Made by a program: the position numbers and the translations under genes. A model generated the notes under the pieces. The model did no database searches. It had not been told where the DNA came from and worked only from the letters and a program-made list of their open reading frames with translations. Positions 1 through 11,295 of a DNA stretch of 64,000 nt are shown here, piece after piece (position 1 is the stretch's first letter; every line of letters begins with the position of its first letter). This DNA is from Owenia fusiformis. Taxonomy: Eukaryota; Annelida; Polychaeta; Sabellida; Oweniidae. Location: the NCBI GenBank assembly GCA_903813345.2, contig CAIIXF020000002.1:13720150-13784149 (forward strand). Reading direction: 5' to 3'.

Positions 1-1812
1 TATGTCTTTGTTTTTATAACTGCGGAAGTGTACTACCGCCTTGATTACAGAAGAGATCATCGAGGAATTACTTTAGATTTTATGATTATAATTATTCTTT
101 GCCTCTAGTCTCATTTCTTAAACCTGCCTCTATTTGCGTATTTAATTAATATTTGTGACAAACTATTTCAGCTATTTGACAAAACCAAAAGTTGCTACAT
201 TATAGCCCCCCCCCCTTGCACACGAGGTCTTCGTCTGTTTTTCAAGTCCCGGGCCCACATTGGGCGATATGTGTAGAATATGCATTTAGATTTGTTACTT
301 GGAGAGGCACACAGAAGCAAACTCACTGGAGACATTGATAGTAATCAGGATTGAGAGTAAATGGTAAATACACGGGGCATTGTACCCGGGGCATTGTATT
401 CTTCGATTTCAAATATATGATTCAGATTCGGAGAGTTTTTCTAATCCCGGGTTTCTAATCAAATTATTACTCATATAGTGATGCAAGACAACAATACACA
501 TCATATTCTGTTTTTGAACATTATTACTATAATTATTTTGGGAACATGAGACATCAACCGGCGATATAGATATTGACAACGTGCAGATGTAAAGTACATG
601 GTCATCATCCATCCTCGCGTGATGCATATGTATGTCATTGTCGCCATTTAGTATGTACACTTAAAGTATATGAGTCAAAACGATTTTCAAAATATAATTT
701 ACACTGAGTCAAGATGCTAGAAAAGCATCTTTATTTCAGATTTCATTTTCCCATGGCTTTACAAATCTGAGAACTGATAAGTTACATGTACATTGCGAAT
801 ACGCTGTCTGGTTGCTGTATTTGTTAAAATAACATCCGAACTAGACGACATGTATAAATAATCCAATTTGCTTTGATATCATAACATATACAATATATAT
901 TATATATTTGTTTTCAGACATATCTTATTACAATTATTATACAAGTATTAGCCCCAACTCTGATCATGATAACTCACCCCCCCTCCACTCCATGTGATGC
1001 CTTTCAATTCAATTTTTTCATAAATGACATAGAACCTGAAATGTGCGCCCTGAAATGTGCGTTGCGTCTGCAAATGCATCTAGGCACCAGTCGACGACAA
1101 AATCAAACTGGGAAACGAGTATGGGAGGAGGGGGGATGAGCATTAACATAATCAGATTTTAGGATGCATTTGCAAATTGTATTTGAAATTCGCATGGGAA
1201 GGAAAAGAAGGAAAATGGGTCTTAAAATCTGACACTCACTCATGGAAATAGTATGATGCCTGAAAACAAGTACAGTATATGGAATCAAAAAATCTTGCCT
1301 CTAGACTATCCCCCCGCCTCTATTTCAGCCAAAATACACACACTCATGGCTTGTAGCTAAATTATCAATCATCATTAGTGAATTTCAATTTTCACTGGTA
1401 ATAGCAATTATAACAATAGCAATTATCCTTTCAATAGTTTTAGCAAGAGAGTTCATCTGTTGCAACTTTTATCATCTGAACTCCAGAGTAAACGATAACC
1501 ATGTATAAGGAATTCTCTATCCCCGATAAAGCTTCATCAATAATCGCAAAATAATAAACTCATAATATTATAATATCATATGACAGTTCAAATCGTGAGA
1601 AATTATGGTGGCGACGGAGTGGTAGAGCGATGACAAAATGCCTGGCGAGAAGCCGTGCAGTTTAGGGGTTTGGATACCATATACTGTACATTATTTTGAC
1701 TAAATACAGTTTTATCTACCTTGCGTTACTTTTAAGTTAACCTCCGGGTCATGGGTATTCTGAGGCACGCCTCTCTAGCGAAAGCCCGGAGTTTTAGCCA
1801 TGCAGTATGACG
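1..1812. other. Unassigned AT-rich intergenic DNA
   Basis: No coding region, RNA gene or repeat structure could be recognised here. The short open frames have no family resemblance and are interrupted at the density expected of non-coding AT-rich DNA. A poly-C run lies near 207-216. Confidence 0.5.
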
Positions 1813-2031
1813 CAGGCCCGTAGCTAGGATTTGCCATGTGAGGTTCACTTCTTGAAAAATTCCAAGGGGGGTTTACTTGTGCCAAATTTGGTATAAAAAT
1901 GGCCGAAATCACTTAAAAAGTGTTCAGAATGGTGAAAACCGCATGCTTTTGAAAGATTTTTTGCCGGGGGAGGGGGGGGGGGTAAATCGAACCCATCGAA
2001 CCCCCCTGGATATGTGCCTGTGACGGGCCTG
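1813..2031. mobile_element. Short inverted-repeat element, CAGGCCCGTAGC family (copy 1)
   Basis: The segment starts CAGGCCCGTAGC and ends ACGGGCCTG, the inverse of its start. It carries G/C homopolymer runs and a 'gaaccccccctgg'-type interior. A second copy with better preserved ends lies near 8978-9179. No target-site duplication was visible around this copy. It is too short to encode anything, so it is a non-autonomous element. Confidence 0.6.
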
Positions 2032-2935
2032 ATATCTAGAAGGCGCTTGATAATGATCAGGGGTGCCGGGTAAACAAATTCTTATTCCCCATCGAACATG
2101 AATACAATTACATGGAGATGAAGGGCTGACGCAAGTGAAGTTAATTTGTTGTTGTATCATATTGGCTAAATCATAAGTAAATAAGTCCAGAAATACATGG
2201 ACAAAATGTAATCAGAAAGGTGGACTAATTGGTATTATTTGTTTTGATTAATGATTATACATAACTAAAACGCTATGTTAGATGTCTGTAATCCCCCCCC
2301 CCTCTCACCAAGGGCTATGCATTGTTTCAAGTGATATAAAATCTAGATTCGTAGAACATTGATACCTGTACTACGTATTTCGTACTTTCGCACATTAACA
2401 ATTTATCACAAAATGTCATGTTGACCTCGATTTGACCCTTTTGACCTGCCTTTTGAAAACAATACTTTTTGGAGCGCTAATTGAATATTAAAGGGTTACA
2501 AAATACCAACAATATTGAAAACAGATAAGTAATAATAAATTGCCGGGGGAATTCCAAATATCCAAATCCCTCCACCATTGCGACTATGTGTTATAATGGG
2601 CTTTTAATTGAAAGTCTGTTATAAAAAGGTTGCAGACATTAGGCTCTTTAAAAGTATGTCATATTGCTATTTATATACCATTTGTCTTCTTAATAGCTTC
2701 TTAAGCATCAAATATCAAATCACAATAGTCCAGGGAAAAAATAATTGTGAATAATGGCAAAATGTTCATTCTTAATTTAATGAAATTCACTTTTGGATAC
2801 TAGTACAGGTACTTTTGAAAGTATTGTTTGATTGAAAAAATTGAAATATTGTTTTTTTTTATCTTAACATGGATTTTTTAAAGAATTTTGTAATAAATGT
2901 TAGTAACAATAGTAATCAATAATTTGTAAATTATG
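2032..2935. other. Unassigned AT-rich intergenic DNA
   Basis: Apart from a poly-C run near 2290 and AT-rich low-complexity sequence, nothing is recognised in this stretch. Confidence 0.4.
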
Positions 2936-3183
2936 TGCAGGATATGTAATCCGGGATATGCACACAGTGTCAATCCTGTATGTATCCAGGTGTCAGGATT
3001 CATACAGGATTGGCACACTGCGAGCGTATCCTGTATGAATCCAGGAGGGAGGATTCATACTGGATTTCTACCTGCTCCAATCCTGTATAAATCCTGACGC
3101 GTGGATACGTATAGGATATGTACATTGTGTGCCAATCCTGTATGTATCCAGGCATCAGGATTCATACAGGATTGGCACACTGC
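2936..3183. repeat. 160-bp satellite, left block
   Basis: The sequence is built from alternating direct and inverted versions of AATCCTGTATGAATCCAGG-like subunits, so each unit is rich in internal dyad symmetry. The same unit resumes at 3567, after an insertion. Open frames on both strands here are products of the repeat, not genes. Confidence 0.85.
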
Positions 3184-3566
3184 TACCCTTTGCATTCGTT
3201 TGACTTCACTTCTTAAAAGAGAGCTTCGTCTTCACTCTTTCAAACTAAAATAAACCTGTGAACTCACCGCGCCAATCAGTGTTCGTCGGCCAAATTTGAC
3301 CGACGTTCTATATATGGTCATTCTTTCTGACGTCATCGTTGAGCCCGGAATTGACCAATGACATGCGCATATTTAATTAGAACGCATTTGGCGTATGTTT
3401 GTTCAGGCTCGCTGAATGGTGGAAGAAAGGTCAGCGCATAGGTCAGAAGTGATTTATATTATTACCCAAACTGTCACCGGTACCCGTCGTGGGGGCGGGG
3501 CTACTAAACTGTAATATGGTCTCTACTAGGCAGAGTGTAGTTTAACTAGACTCTGCACGCAGGGTA
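3184..3566. mobile_element. 383-bp insertion with TACCCT/AGGGTA ends and 9-bp target-site duplication
   Basis: The segment interrupts a satellite unit. It begins TACCCT, ends AGGGTA, and is flanked on both sides by GCACACTGC (3175-3183 and 3567-3575). Removing the insert and one flank copy restores the canonical unit seen at about 3010. The interior is single-copy-looking and more GC-rich than its flanks. A 9-bp duplication would fit a Mutator-like element, but the inverted ends are too short for a firm family call. Confidence 0.7.
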
Positions 3567-4095
3567 GCACACTGCGAGCGTATCCTGTATGAATCCAGGA
3601 GCAGGATTTATACTGGATTCCTACATTCACAAATCCTGTATAAATCCTGACAAAGGATACGTACAGGATATGTACATTGTGTGCCAATCCTGTATGTATC
3701 CAGGCATCAGGATTCATACAGGATTGGCACACTGCGAGCGTATCCTGTATGAATCCAGATGCAGGATTCAAACAGGATTCCTACACGCGCCAATCCTGCA
3801 TAAATCCTGACACAGGATATGTACAGGATATGTACATTGTGTGCCAATCCTGTATATATCCAGGCATCAGGATTCATACAGGATTGGCACATTGCGAGCG
3901 TATCCTGTATGAATCCAGATGCAGGATTCATACTGGATTCCTACACGCGCCAATCCTGTATAAATCCTGACACAGGATATGTACAGGATATGTACATTCG
4001 GTGCCAATCCTGTATGTATCCAGGCATCAGGATTCATACAGGTTTGGCACACTGGGTGCATATCCTGTATGTATCCTGACGTCAGGATTCGTTGT
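3567..4095. repeat. 160-bp satellite, right block
   Basis: The motif GTACAGGATATGTACATT recurs at 3661, 3821 and 3981, which fixes the period at 160 bp. Units diverge from each other by a few percent. Each unit contains pairs of AATCCTGTAT and ATACAGGATT that could fold on a single strand. Confidence 0.9.
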
Positions 4096-4129
4096 ATTCG
4101 TACACATTTTTTGCTGTGATCCCCTTTTC

Positions 4130-4420
4130 AGAAATTGTTAATTTAGTGTAGAAGAATATTTCGATATGTTCAAATTGAGAAAAAAAAGATCCTCTTTTTA
4201 GAAAATGAGCCTAACATTTTAAAAGTGCCAATGTGGAGCCATAATCCAAAGCTTTTCAGAGAGTTGGATGATATTTTACTACCATAGGGACTTCACTTGA
4301 AAGAAAACATATTGTTTTAATGAAGACCCATGTATTGATGGCCAGAATGTACCCATAGTTAAAGATATGACCGTTTACAATCACTTGCCATACTGCACAT
4401 GGACCTTTGCTTTTAGTAGC
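4130..4420. repeat. Dispersed repeat, partner near 49.0-49.5 kb
   Basis: Several phrases, for example ACTTCACTTGAAAGAAAACA followed by AGATATGACC and ACTTGCCATACTGCAC, recur in the same order and orientation at about 49330-49500. The two are diverged copies of one dispersed element. No coding capacity was seen and its ends are not defined. Confidence 0.6.
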
Positions 4421-4438
4421 ATTTCATTACGTCTAATC

Positions 4439-4528
4439 TAACCCCCCTATCACACCAAACTAGTTGACACAGTTGAAGCCCGTTTTCGAGAATGTAGTGA
4501 AAACTAGTTTGGTGTGAAAGGAGGGTTA
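4439..4528. mobile_element. 90-bp hairpin MITE
   Basis: Two arms of about 28 bp face each other. The left arm contains CACACCAAACTAGTT and the right arm AACTAGTTTGGTGTG, with a C-run at one end matched by a G-run at the other. About 34 bp separate the arms. It looks like a miniature inverted-repeat element; the target duplication is uncertain. Confidence 0.6.
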
Positions 4529-4679
4529 AGGGGCGTTTTTTCGAAATGACCATCATGACTGGGGTTACGAAATAACACGCACGCACATTTTTGTCTGAAG
4601 TCTTTCTTTATATAGCCAGGCTTTGTGTGTGGGGGTGGGGTTGGGAGCTTGTGTGATTTTGAACAATATTCTTTCTTTT

Positions 4680-5185
4680 TGACCTTCAAGATTTGACCTT
4701 CCATGACCTTTTCAAGGTCAAAAATATCTTTTTCAACTTGCTTCAAATTGACCAATTCTTTTTCAAATCATCTACAAGTTATCAGAAGTTCAACCTTAGA
4801 TTTGAGATACTACCTTCATTGACCTTCTCAAGGTCAAAAAGGGTCAAAAAGATATTTTTTCAACTTGCTTCAAATTGACCAATTCGTTTTCCAAAATCTT
4901 CTAAACGTTCTCAAAAGTTCAAATCTGACTATAGATTTGACCTTCAATGACATTCTCAAGGTAAAAAGGTTTTTTTCAACTTGCTTTAAATTGACCAATC
5001 CTTTTTTTCAAAATCAAAGTTCTCAGAAGTTCAAATCTGACTTAAGATTTCAGATTTCACCTTAAATGACCTTGTCAGGGTCAAAAAAGGTCTTTTTTCA
5101 ACTTGCTTCAAATCGACCAGTTTTTATTTTTAAAATCATCTACAAGTTCTAAGAAATTCAAATATGACTTAAGATTGTGTTCCTT
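4680..5185. repeat. AGGTCA-rich tandem repeat (array 1)
   Basis: Roughly 120-bp units repeat the order TTGACCTTCAATGACCTT, CAAGGTCAAAAAG, TTCAACTTGCTTCAAATTG, ATCATCTACAAGTT, AGAAGTTCAAATCTGAC. The same family forms arrays at 23.6, 29-31, 44.3 and 55.5-56.8 kb in the same orientation. The open frames here are repeat-derived. Confidence 0.8.
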
Positions 5186-5440
5186 ATGGGTACATGTGAA
5201 GTATTGAAGATTGCAATGGATGCAATCATTTTCATTGGAATCGATATAAAAGTATTCTGGCACTTACAATGATTATAAGATATGCAAGCAACATTTAATA
5301 TTTTCAGGTAAAGACCAAACACTCATCATAGGGAACGACAAATGGCATTCAAAATATAATATCATGAAAAAACACGCAGCATGGGCAATGAGGGAATGAG
5401 AAACATCATTCAAAGTTTTATGTTTATGTGTCGGTGGCTT

Positions 5441-5583
5441 ATGGACAACTCATCCCCTATACAACTCATCCCCTGGACATCTCATCCCCTGGACATCTCA
5501 TCCCTTGGACATCTCATCTCCTAGACAACTCATCCCCTGGACATCTCATCCCCTAGACAACTCATCCCCTGGACAACTCATCC
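5441..5583. repeat. 15-bp minisatellite (ACATCTCATCCCCTGG type)
   Basis: About nine copies of a 15-bp unit, GACAACTCATCCCCT with a CATCTC variant, lie head to tail. A short reverse-complement run of the same unit lies at 6487-6533. The pair may mark the two ends of a roughly 1.1-kb fold-back element. Confidence 0.8.
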
Positions 5584-6486
5584 TTTATAACATGAAGCCA
5601 AATTGTTTTTTGGGAAAATAAATATTTATTAAATATATCTTGAATCATTCTAAATATTATTTTTTCACTTTATTGTCACAAATAAAATGGTCATACAGTC
5701 AAACGTGCCATTAAAACGTTCATCTTTTGTATATTATGACACCAAAGGAGCTTATGACATCAAAGCAGCTTCTTCAATCAATGTTAACATAATATTAAAA
5801 TTGTATTTTTCTGTGTAAATTCATCACTCTGGTAATATATTAATAATAACTTAAGTTCATTTACTTCAGAGTAAACTGTTTTATTTTAGATGTATTGTGT
5901 ATTAAAAGTAAAATTAAAGGTAAATATTAAAAAAAATAATTACAGATTAATTGGTTGACTATCTCCTTGACAATAAGTAGTACCATGGTATATCATAGTA
6001 TTTTAAACAACTTTCCAGATTTCCCCTCAAGAAAGTCTTTGTTCACTTGTACTCAGAAGACAACAGAATCGTAGCTTGAATACCTCACTATTGTTATATA
6101 TTATGTAAATGGAAAGAGTTAGAAGTGCAGATCTTAACCATTTTTGAAGTTCTGTTTAGTTAACAAAAGTGAGGTATGAAATCGAGGATCATGTTGTCTT
6201 CTGAACTACATTGTATTTGTTTGCATGTATGTACATTTTCTTAGACATATGATATTCTGCCTACTCCTGGAGAAATAAAGAAAAGACAAAAATCGTACCT
6301 TTGAGGCTTTGATATTTTGTTACCGAAACAATCTGTTTACAACATAATCGAGTGGAGTTCCAGTGTTCATGTAATATATGATTTTGAAACTAAAAACTGA
6401 TCATGATAACCAAGAGTGAATACATTTAAAAATCATTTGAATAATATATGAATTAATAATATTACATTATATTACTCAAACATGCC

Positions 6487-6533
6487 AAAGGATGAGTTTT
6501 CCAGGGGATGAGTTGTCTAGGGGATGAGTTCTC
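6487..6533. repeat. Inverted short run of the 15-bp minisatellite
   Basis: Three copies of the GGGGATGAGTT unit are seen here in reverse complement to the array at 5441-5583. The 900 bp between the two runs is AT-rich and has no recognisable gene. Confidence 0.75.
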
Positions 6534-6842
6534 TGGTTACCGTCTCTTGTACAACATCAGATTTTTTAAATATCAATTATCGTAAATTGTCCCTCAAACA
6601 CTTTGGAAGTGCATAGAAATCATTGTACCCTTCTACTAGATAACAGTAGGATTAAATAGTTTTTTATTGTCTCAAACACAAAAAATGTCAAGAAATCATC
6701 AAATAGTACCCCTCTCCAAACATTTGAAAAGTAACAATTCAAAATTTAATTCTATTGTCTCGAATGCTTAAAGTATAGATAAAGGTATCTGTCAAGTGTC
6801 ATCATAAATTAGGTATAAATCCAATACATTGTATATGTAATT

Positions 6843-7060
6843 TCGAATTATTGACATCATAGACTTAACATAGGGATATCATCATATATTGATCTTGAAG
6901 CTATCTCCTTGTTAAGTCAATGAAGCTGAAGAAAAAATAAAAATAAAAGATGTGAACTTTTCAAAGGTTCACCTACTTTCCAAGGTCAGGTCAAGTTTTT
7001 CTTAACGATGTTCTCTAATAATTTATCATATTTTCACATTTTGTTATAATTTTTTATAAT
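6843..7060. repeat. Dispersed repeat, partner at about 40.83-41.06 kb
   Basis: A pair of inverted phrases (TTGACATCATAGACTTAACAT and GTTAAGTCAAT) followed by an AAGGTCAGGTCAAG-like stretch recurs in the same order near 40830-41060. Copies are strongly diverged. The surrounding 6534-7600 region otherwise holds nothing I could identify. Confidence 0.5.
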
Positions 7061-7742
7061 TGAGGATTTCTCTAAATTAGACCCCTGCTGAAATCTCTAA
7101 TTAATAAAAATCTGTTATACTGTATGTTACTCAAAAAAATTAGAAATAGTCAAAGATGTAATTATAACTAATATCGACTAATTTAAATCGTTAGACTGGA
7201 ACAATAAATTAAAAAAAAATTAAACAGTGTTCAATAATTTATACCACCCACTGTGAATAATAAGTCCATTTTGAGCTTATTTTTGCAGTTGAAATTGTAT
7301 GAAATGTTCTCGATGTCAAAGAGTTGATGATATTTTTACTAATTTACTATCTATTAAAAAGAAATCTTTAAATACAATCTTTAATATACCAATAAAATCT
7401 ATTTTAAACAGTACTGCGTTAACAGGAGGAAATTTTGTCAATTCCTTTAGTACTATTAATCTTATGACTTACTAGCGCAATAATACGACAAGCCATTAAC
7501 ATGACAAAATGTCACCACCTCGTTGTTCAGAATATAATGGAATCAATCTTATCGAATCAATCAAGTCGTGATTCGGTTTGAACGAGAAACAACTAAGACC
7601 AGCTGAAAAATCTATTGAAAATCCATGTATTTTCACATGGAAAGAGTTGTTAAGTTAGGTAGTGAAGTTATATTAGCTAATTGGAGGAAAAGACAAATAG
7701 TCTTTTTGAAACCAGAACAATGGCAACGCCAAAGCGTAGCGA

Positions 7743-9217
7743 ATCCTATCGAACAGAAATGGCTGGCATTTTTACAAACGAATAGCAAATATCATAAAAC
7801 AACACACCAGAAAGGCCACCATTTTCAAAATGGTTGCTCACTAGCCAAGTTGTCATAAGAAGAAATAATATGCTTTAAAGTAGCCACCTCCAAAATTTTT
7901 GAAAAATCGCACACATACTTGTAAAATAACACACATAAAAATGGTGGCCATTTTTCAAAATGGCCGTCTACTCCCCAAAGTTTTATTAGACAATGTGCCA
8001 TGCTTAAAGTATTCACATATCAGATATGAACAAAATCGCTCCACTACTTTACGAGTTATAGTAAAATACGTTAAAATGGCAGCCATTTTTCAAAATGGCC
8101 ACTGTCTACCAAAAGCGTCATTAGAAATAGACAGTGTGCCATGCTTATAGTATTCACATACCAAATATGAACAAAATTACTCCACTACTTTTCGCGTTAT
8201 AGTAAAATACATTAAAATGGCGGCCATTTTTCAAATTTTTTTTCAAAATGGCGCCTTCTTCCTAAAGTGTCATAGGACAGTGTGCCATGCTTATAGTATT
8301 CACATACCAAATATGAACAAAATCGCTCTACTACTTTTCGAGTTATAGTAAAATACGTTAAAATGGCGGCCATTTTTCAATTTTTTTTCAAAATGGCGGC
8401 CTTCTACCAAAAGTGCCATAGGACAGTGTGCCATGCTTATAGTATTCACATACCAAATATGAACAAAATCGCTCCACTACTTTTCGAGTTATAGTTAAAT
8501 ATGTTAAAATGGCGGCCATTTTTCAAAATGGCCGCCTTCTACCAAAAGTGTCTTTAGACAGTGTGCAATGCTTATAGTATTCACATACCAAATATGAACA
8601 AAATTGCTCCACTATTTTTTGAGTTATAGCAAAAATCGTAAAATGACGAGTAAAGGCCGCCATTTTTCAAGATGGCTGCCATGTGCTTCTTTAATATCTA
8701 CATCTGTAGCATTATTAATGTCCTTTATAATTTTTTTACATTTAAAACATATTGCTATTACAGTTTTACATATTACACCTAAATTACTGTAAAATCGGCA
8801 CTAAAATGGCCGCCATTTTGAAATGAGTGGCATTTTGAAAATCGGCTTTCGAGCAGAACTTCTACCCCCATAGGGTATATGTGTACAAAATATGAACAAA
8901 ATCGGGCCAACGGTATTTGAGTTATTGCCCGGACGGACAGACGGACGGACGGACGTACGTATGTACGGAGGCATTCCAGGCCCGTAGCCAGGGGGGGTTC
9001 GCAGGGTTCGGGCGAACCCCCCCTTGGCCAAAAATTCTTTCAAAATCATGCAGTTTTTCACCATTTTGAGCACTTCTCAAGTGATTTTGGCCATATTTGG
9101 GCCAAAATTGTCAAATGTGAACCCCCCTGGAAATCTTTGAAAACTGAACCCCCCCTTGGCAAATTCTGGCTACGGGCCTGCATTCCCTATATCCCTCGGA
9201 ACTTCGTTCGATGGGAT
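7743..9217. mobile_element. Non-autonomous element with ATGGCGGCC tandem array and CCGT-type tail (copy 1)
   Basis: The core is an array of about 130-bp units containing AAATGGCGGCCATTTTTCAA, then GTGTGCCATGCTTATAGTA and TATGAACAAAATCGCTCCAC. The right end carries (GGAC)n and GTTCGATGGGAT; the left end carries ATCCTATCGAAC, its approximate inverse. A second copy in opposite orientation lies at 51775-52904. A 202-bp element is nested near 8978. Sequence just outside the left terminus is also shared between the copies, so the true left boundary may lie further left. Confidence 0.65.
8978..9179. mobile_element. 202-bp nested MITE, CAGGCCCGTAGCC family (copy 2), 7-bp target duplication
   Basis: Perfect inverted ends AGGCCCGTAGCCAG and CTGGCTACGGGCCT are flanked by GCATTCC on both sides (8971-8977 and 9180-9186). 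The opposite-orientation copy of the host element near 51805-51825 reads straight through this site without the insert, which proves insertion. If the ends are read as CAGG and CCTG the duplication would be the 5-bp CATTC. Confidence 0.8.
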
Positions 9218-9551
9218 AAAAACAGGTAGCAAGTCTCTCCCTTCGCTATGCTAATTTCGAGGCCTGCCTGTGGGTCAGGATGAAAAACATGGTATATATG
9301 TGAAAATTGATACATGTTGTGAGTACAGGGTGTCAAATAAATAGGTTCTCCCCTTATCTTTAACACAAAGACATAATATCCCGCATGTTATATTCCAAAT
9401 TAACCCTCATTGAATAATGAACTAAATAGAATAAAAAAGTTACACCTAAAACAAAAATTGAAGGTTTGCAACATAAACTTATGGATATTGGTACATTTTG
9501 CTACTTTTGATAACAGTTATGGTCTAATAAAAAGTCACTAGTTTCACATTT
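9218..9551. other. Unassigned sequence between elements
   Basis: A stray terminus reading TTTCGAGGCCTG lies near 9248-9259 and resembles the ends of the 9552-11795 element. Nothing else is recognised. Confidence 0.4.
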
Positions 9552-9723
9552 CAGGCCTCGAAATTAGCGTTGCGAAGGTAGCGATTCGCTACCTGTTTTC
9601 CCAGAACACTACTTGTCATTTCCTCCAATTAGCTAACTTCGCTAGTTCCAGACAGCCAGACCCGAAGATGTGGTAAGAAAAAAGATCGAACTTCTGAGAA
9701 ATGAAGTGAGCGATAATAGAGTA

Positions 9724-11295
9724 AGACTTGCCAACCTCCCGTTTTTTTTACGGAAATCTCCCGTAGATTTTTGTTTTTCCATAAAAAATACCAAACTCGC
9801 ATACCATTTTCTCCCGTAATACTCCCGTACCGTATTTCTACTAAAATCTCCTGTAATTTTTTTTAAAAATATGGCCGTAAAATCTCTCGTATTTTTGCTG
9901 AAATCTCCCATAAAATCTCCCGTATTCTGTTATAACTCCCGTGAAATCTCCCGTATTCTTGGTATAACTCCCGTAAAATATCCCTTTTTCTGGTATAACT
10001 CCCGTAAAATCTCCCTAATTCTTGGTATAACTCCCGTAAAATCTCCGTTTTTTGCTGTCGAAATCTACTGTATTTAAAAGGAATTTGACAAATTTGTGAC
10101 CTTGATTATTGCAGGCACGCTTCTTTCTTTTACTCCAAGAAGGATTGGCTCCCATGGTTCACTATCGATACTTTCATAAATAACTTAAAAGTATTTCATT
10201 CCCATGATTCAAATTGCTTTTCTGCGATCAGTTCGGTATAAGTTTGCACACCAAATGTCCACAAAAGGGGGCCAGTTTTGTCATACTTCTGTCAGTAGAA
10301 TACATTTTGTTTTTATATGGCGCTAAACAAAATATTCCCGCAATATAAGGCGCATTATGGGTAGGGAAATAATGAACGTAAGTGACATCCATCTTAGATA
10401 AGTTCTAATTAATTTATTAACTGTGCATGCGTCATAATAATTTCAACCAATTAAATCGCTGGATTTAATACCATAAAAACTCCTGTTTTTTCAAAATCTA
10501 CCATAAAAACTCACGTTTTTTTTCAAAATCTACCGTAAAACACCAGTTTTTCCGAAACCTACCGTAAGAACTCCTGTTTTTTCCGAAATCTACCGTAAAA
10601 ACTCCTGTTCTTTCAAAATCTACCGTAAAAACTCCTGTTTTTTCAGAATCTAGGGTAAAAACTCCTGTTTTTTTCAGAAATCTACCTCAGAAACTCCTGT
10701 TTTTTCAAAAACTCCAGTTTTTTCTGAAATCTACCGTAAAAACTCCCGTTTTTTCTGAAATCTACGGTAAAAACTCCAGTTTTTTCTGAAATATACTGTA
10801 AAAACTCCCGTTTTTTCTGAAATCTACGGTAAAAACTCCCGGTTTTTCAAAATCTATCGTAATAACTTCTGTTTTTTCAGAACCTACCGCAAATCTGAAA
10901 AAACAGGAGTTATTACAATAGATTTTGAAAAAACGGGAGTTTTTACCGTAGATTTCAGAAAAAACAGGAGTTTTTTCAGAAATCTTCCGTAAAAAAGTCA
11001 CGTTTTTTAAAATTTACAGTGAAAAATACCTTTTTTAAAAAACCTCCCGTAAAAACTCCTGTTTTTTTCAAAATCTCCCGTATAAACTCCCGTTTTTTTA
11101 AAACTTACCACAAAAACTCCCGTTTTTTTAAATATCCCGTAAAAACTACCATTTTTTAAAAAATCATCCGTAAAAACTCCCGCTTTTTTTCAAAAAACTC
11201 CCGTAAAACTACTGGATTTTGAAAAAACTCCTGTGAAAGTACCGCAATTTTTTGAAAATCTTCTGAAAATTTTTCATTTTAGGTTGGCAAGTCTG
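9724..11295. mobile_element. 1.57-kb minisatellite-filled element, AGACTTGCCAACCT ends, AGAGTA target duplication
   Basis: Perfect 14-bp inverted ends (AGACTTGCCAACCT at 9724-9737, its inverse at 11281-11294) enclose two blocks of a roughly 30-bp repeat. AGAGTA flanks both sides (9718-9723 and 11296-11301). Copies of the surrounding repeat at about 13092 and 15763 read GATAATAGAGTGCTTACACT without the insert, giving in-window empty sites. The family of this element is not clear. Confidence 0.75.
9736..11265. repeat. About 30-bp minisatellite (CCGTAAAAACTCC), two blocks, with internal inversion
   Basis: Units such as TACCGTAAAAACTCCTGTTT repeat from 9736 to about 10075 and from about 10471 to 11265, separated by about 400 bp of single-copy-looking DNA. 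At about 10890-10975 the units run in reverse orientation (AAAAAACAGGAGTTATTAC and AAACGGGAGTTTTTACCG). A second copy of the right block lies at 13155-13935. Open frames here are repeat-derived. Confidence 0.85.

Noticed and set aside
2936-4095. Overlapping frames of 64-97 codons on both strands
   Set aside because: They follow the 160-bp satellite period and translate the repeat in several frames; not genes.
9642-10077. Frames rich in K/F/S repeats on both strands
   Set aside because: They read the CCGTAAAA minisatellite in different frames.
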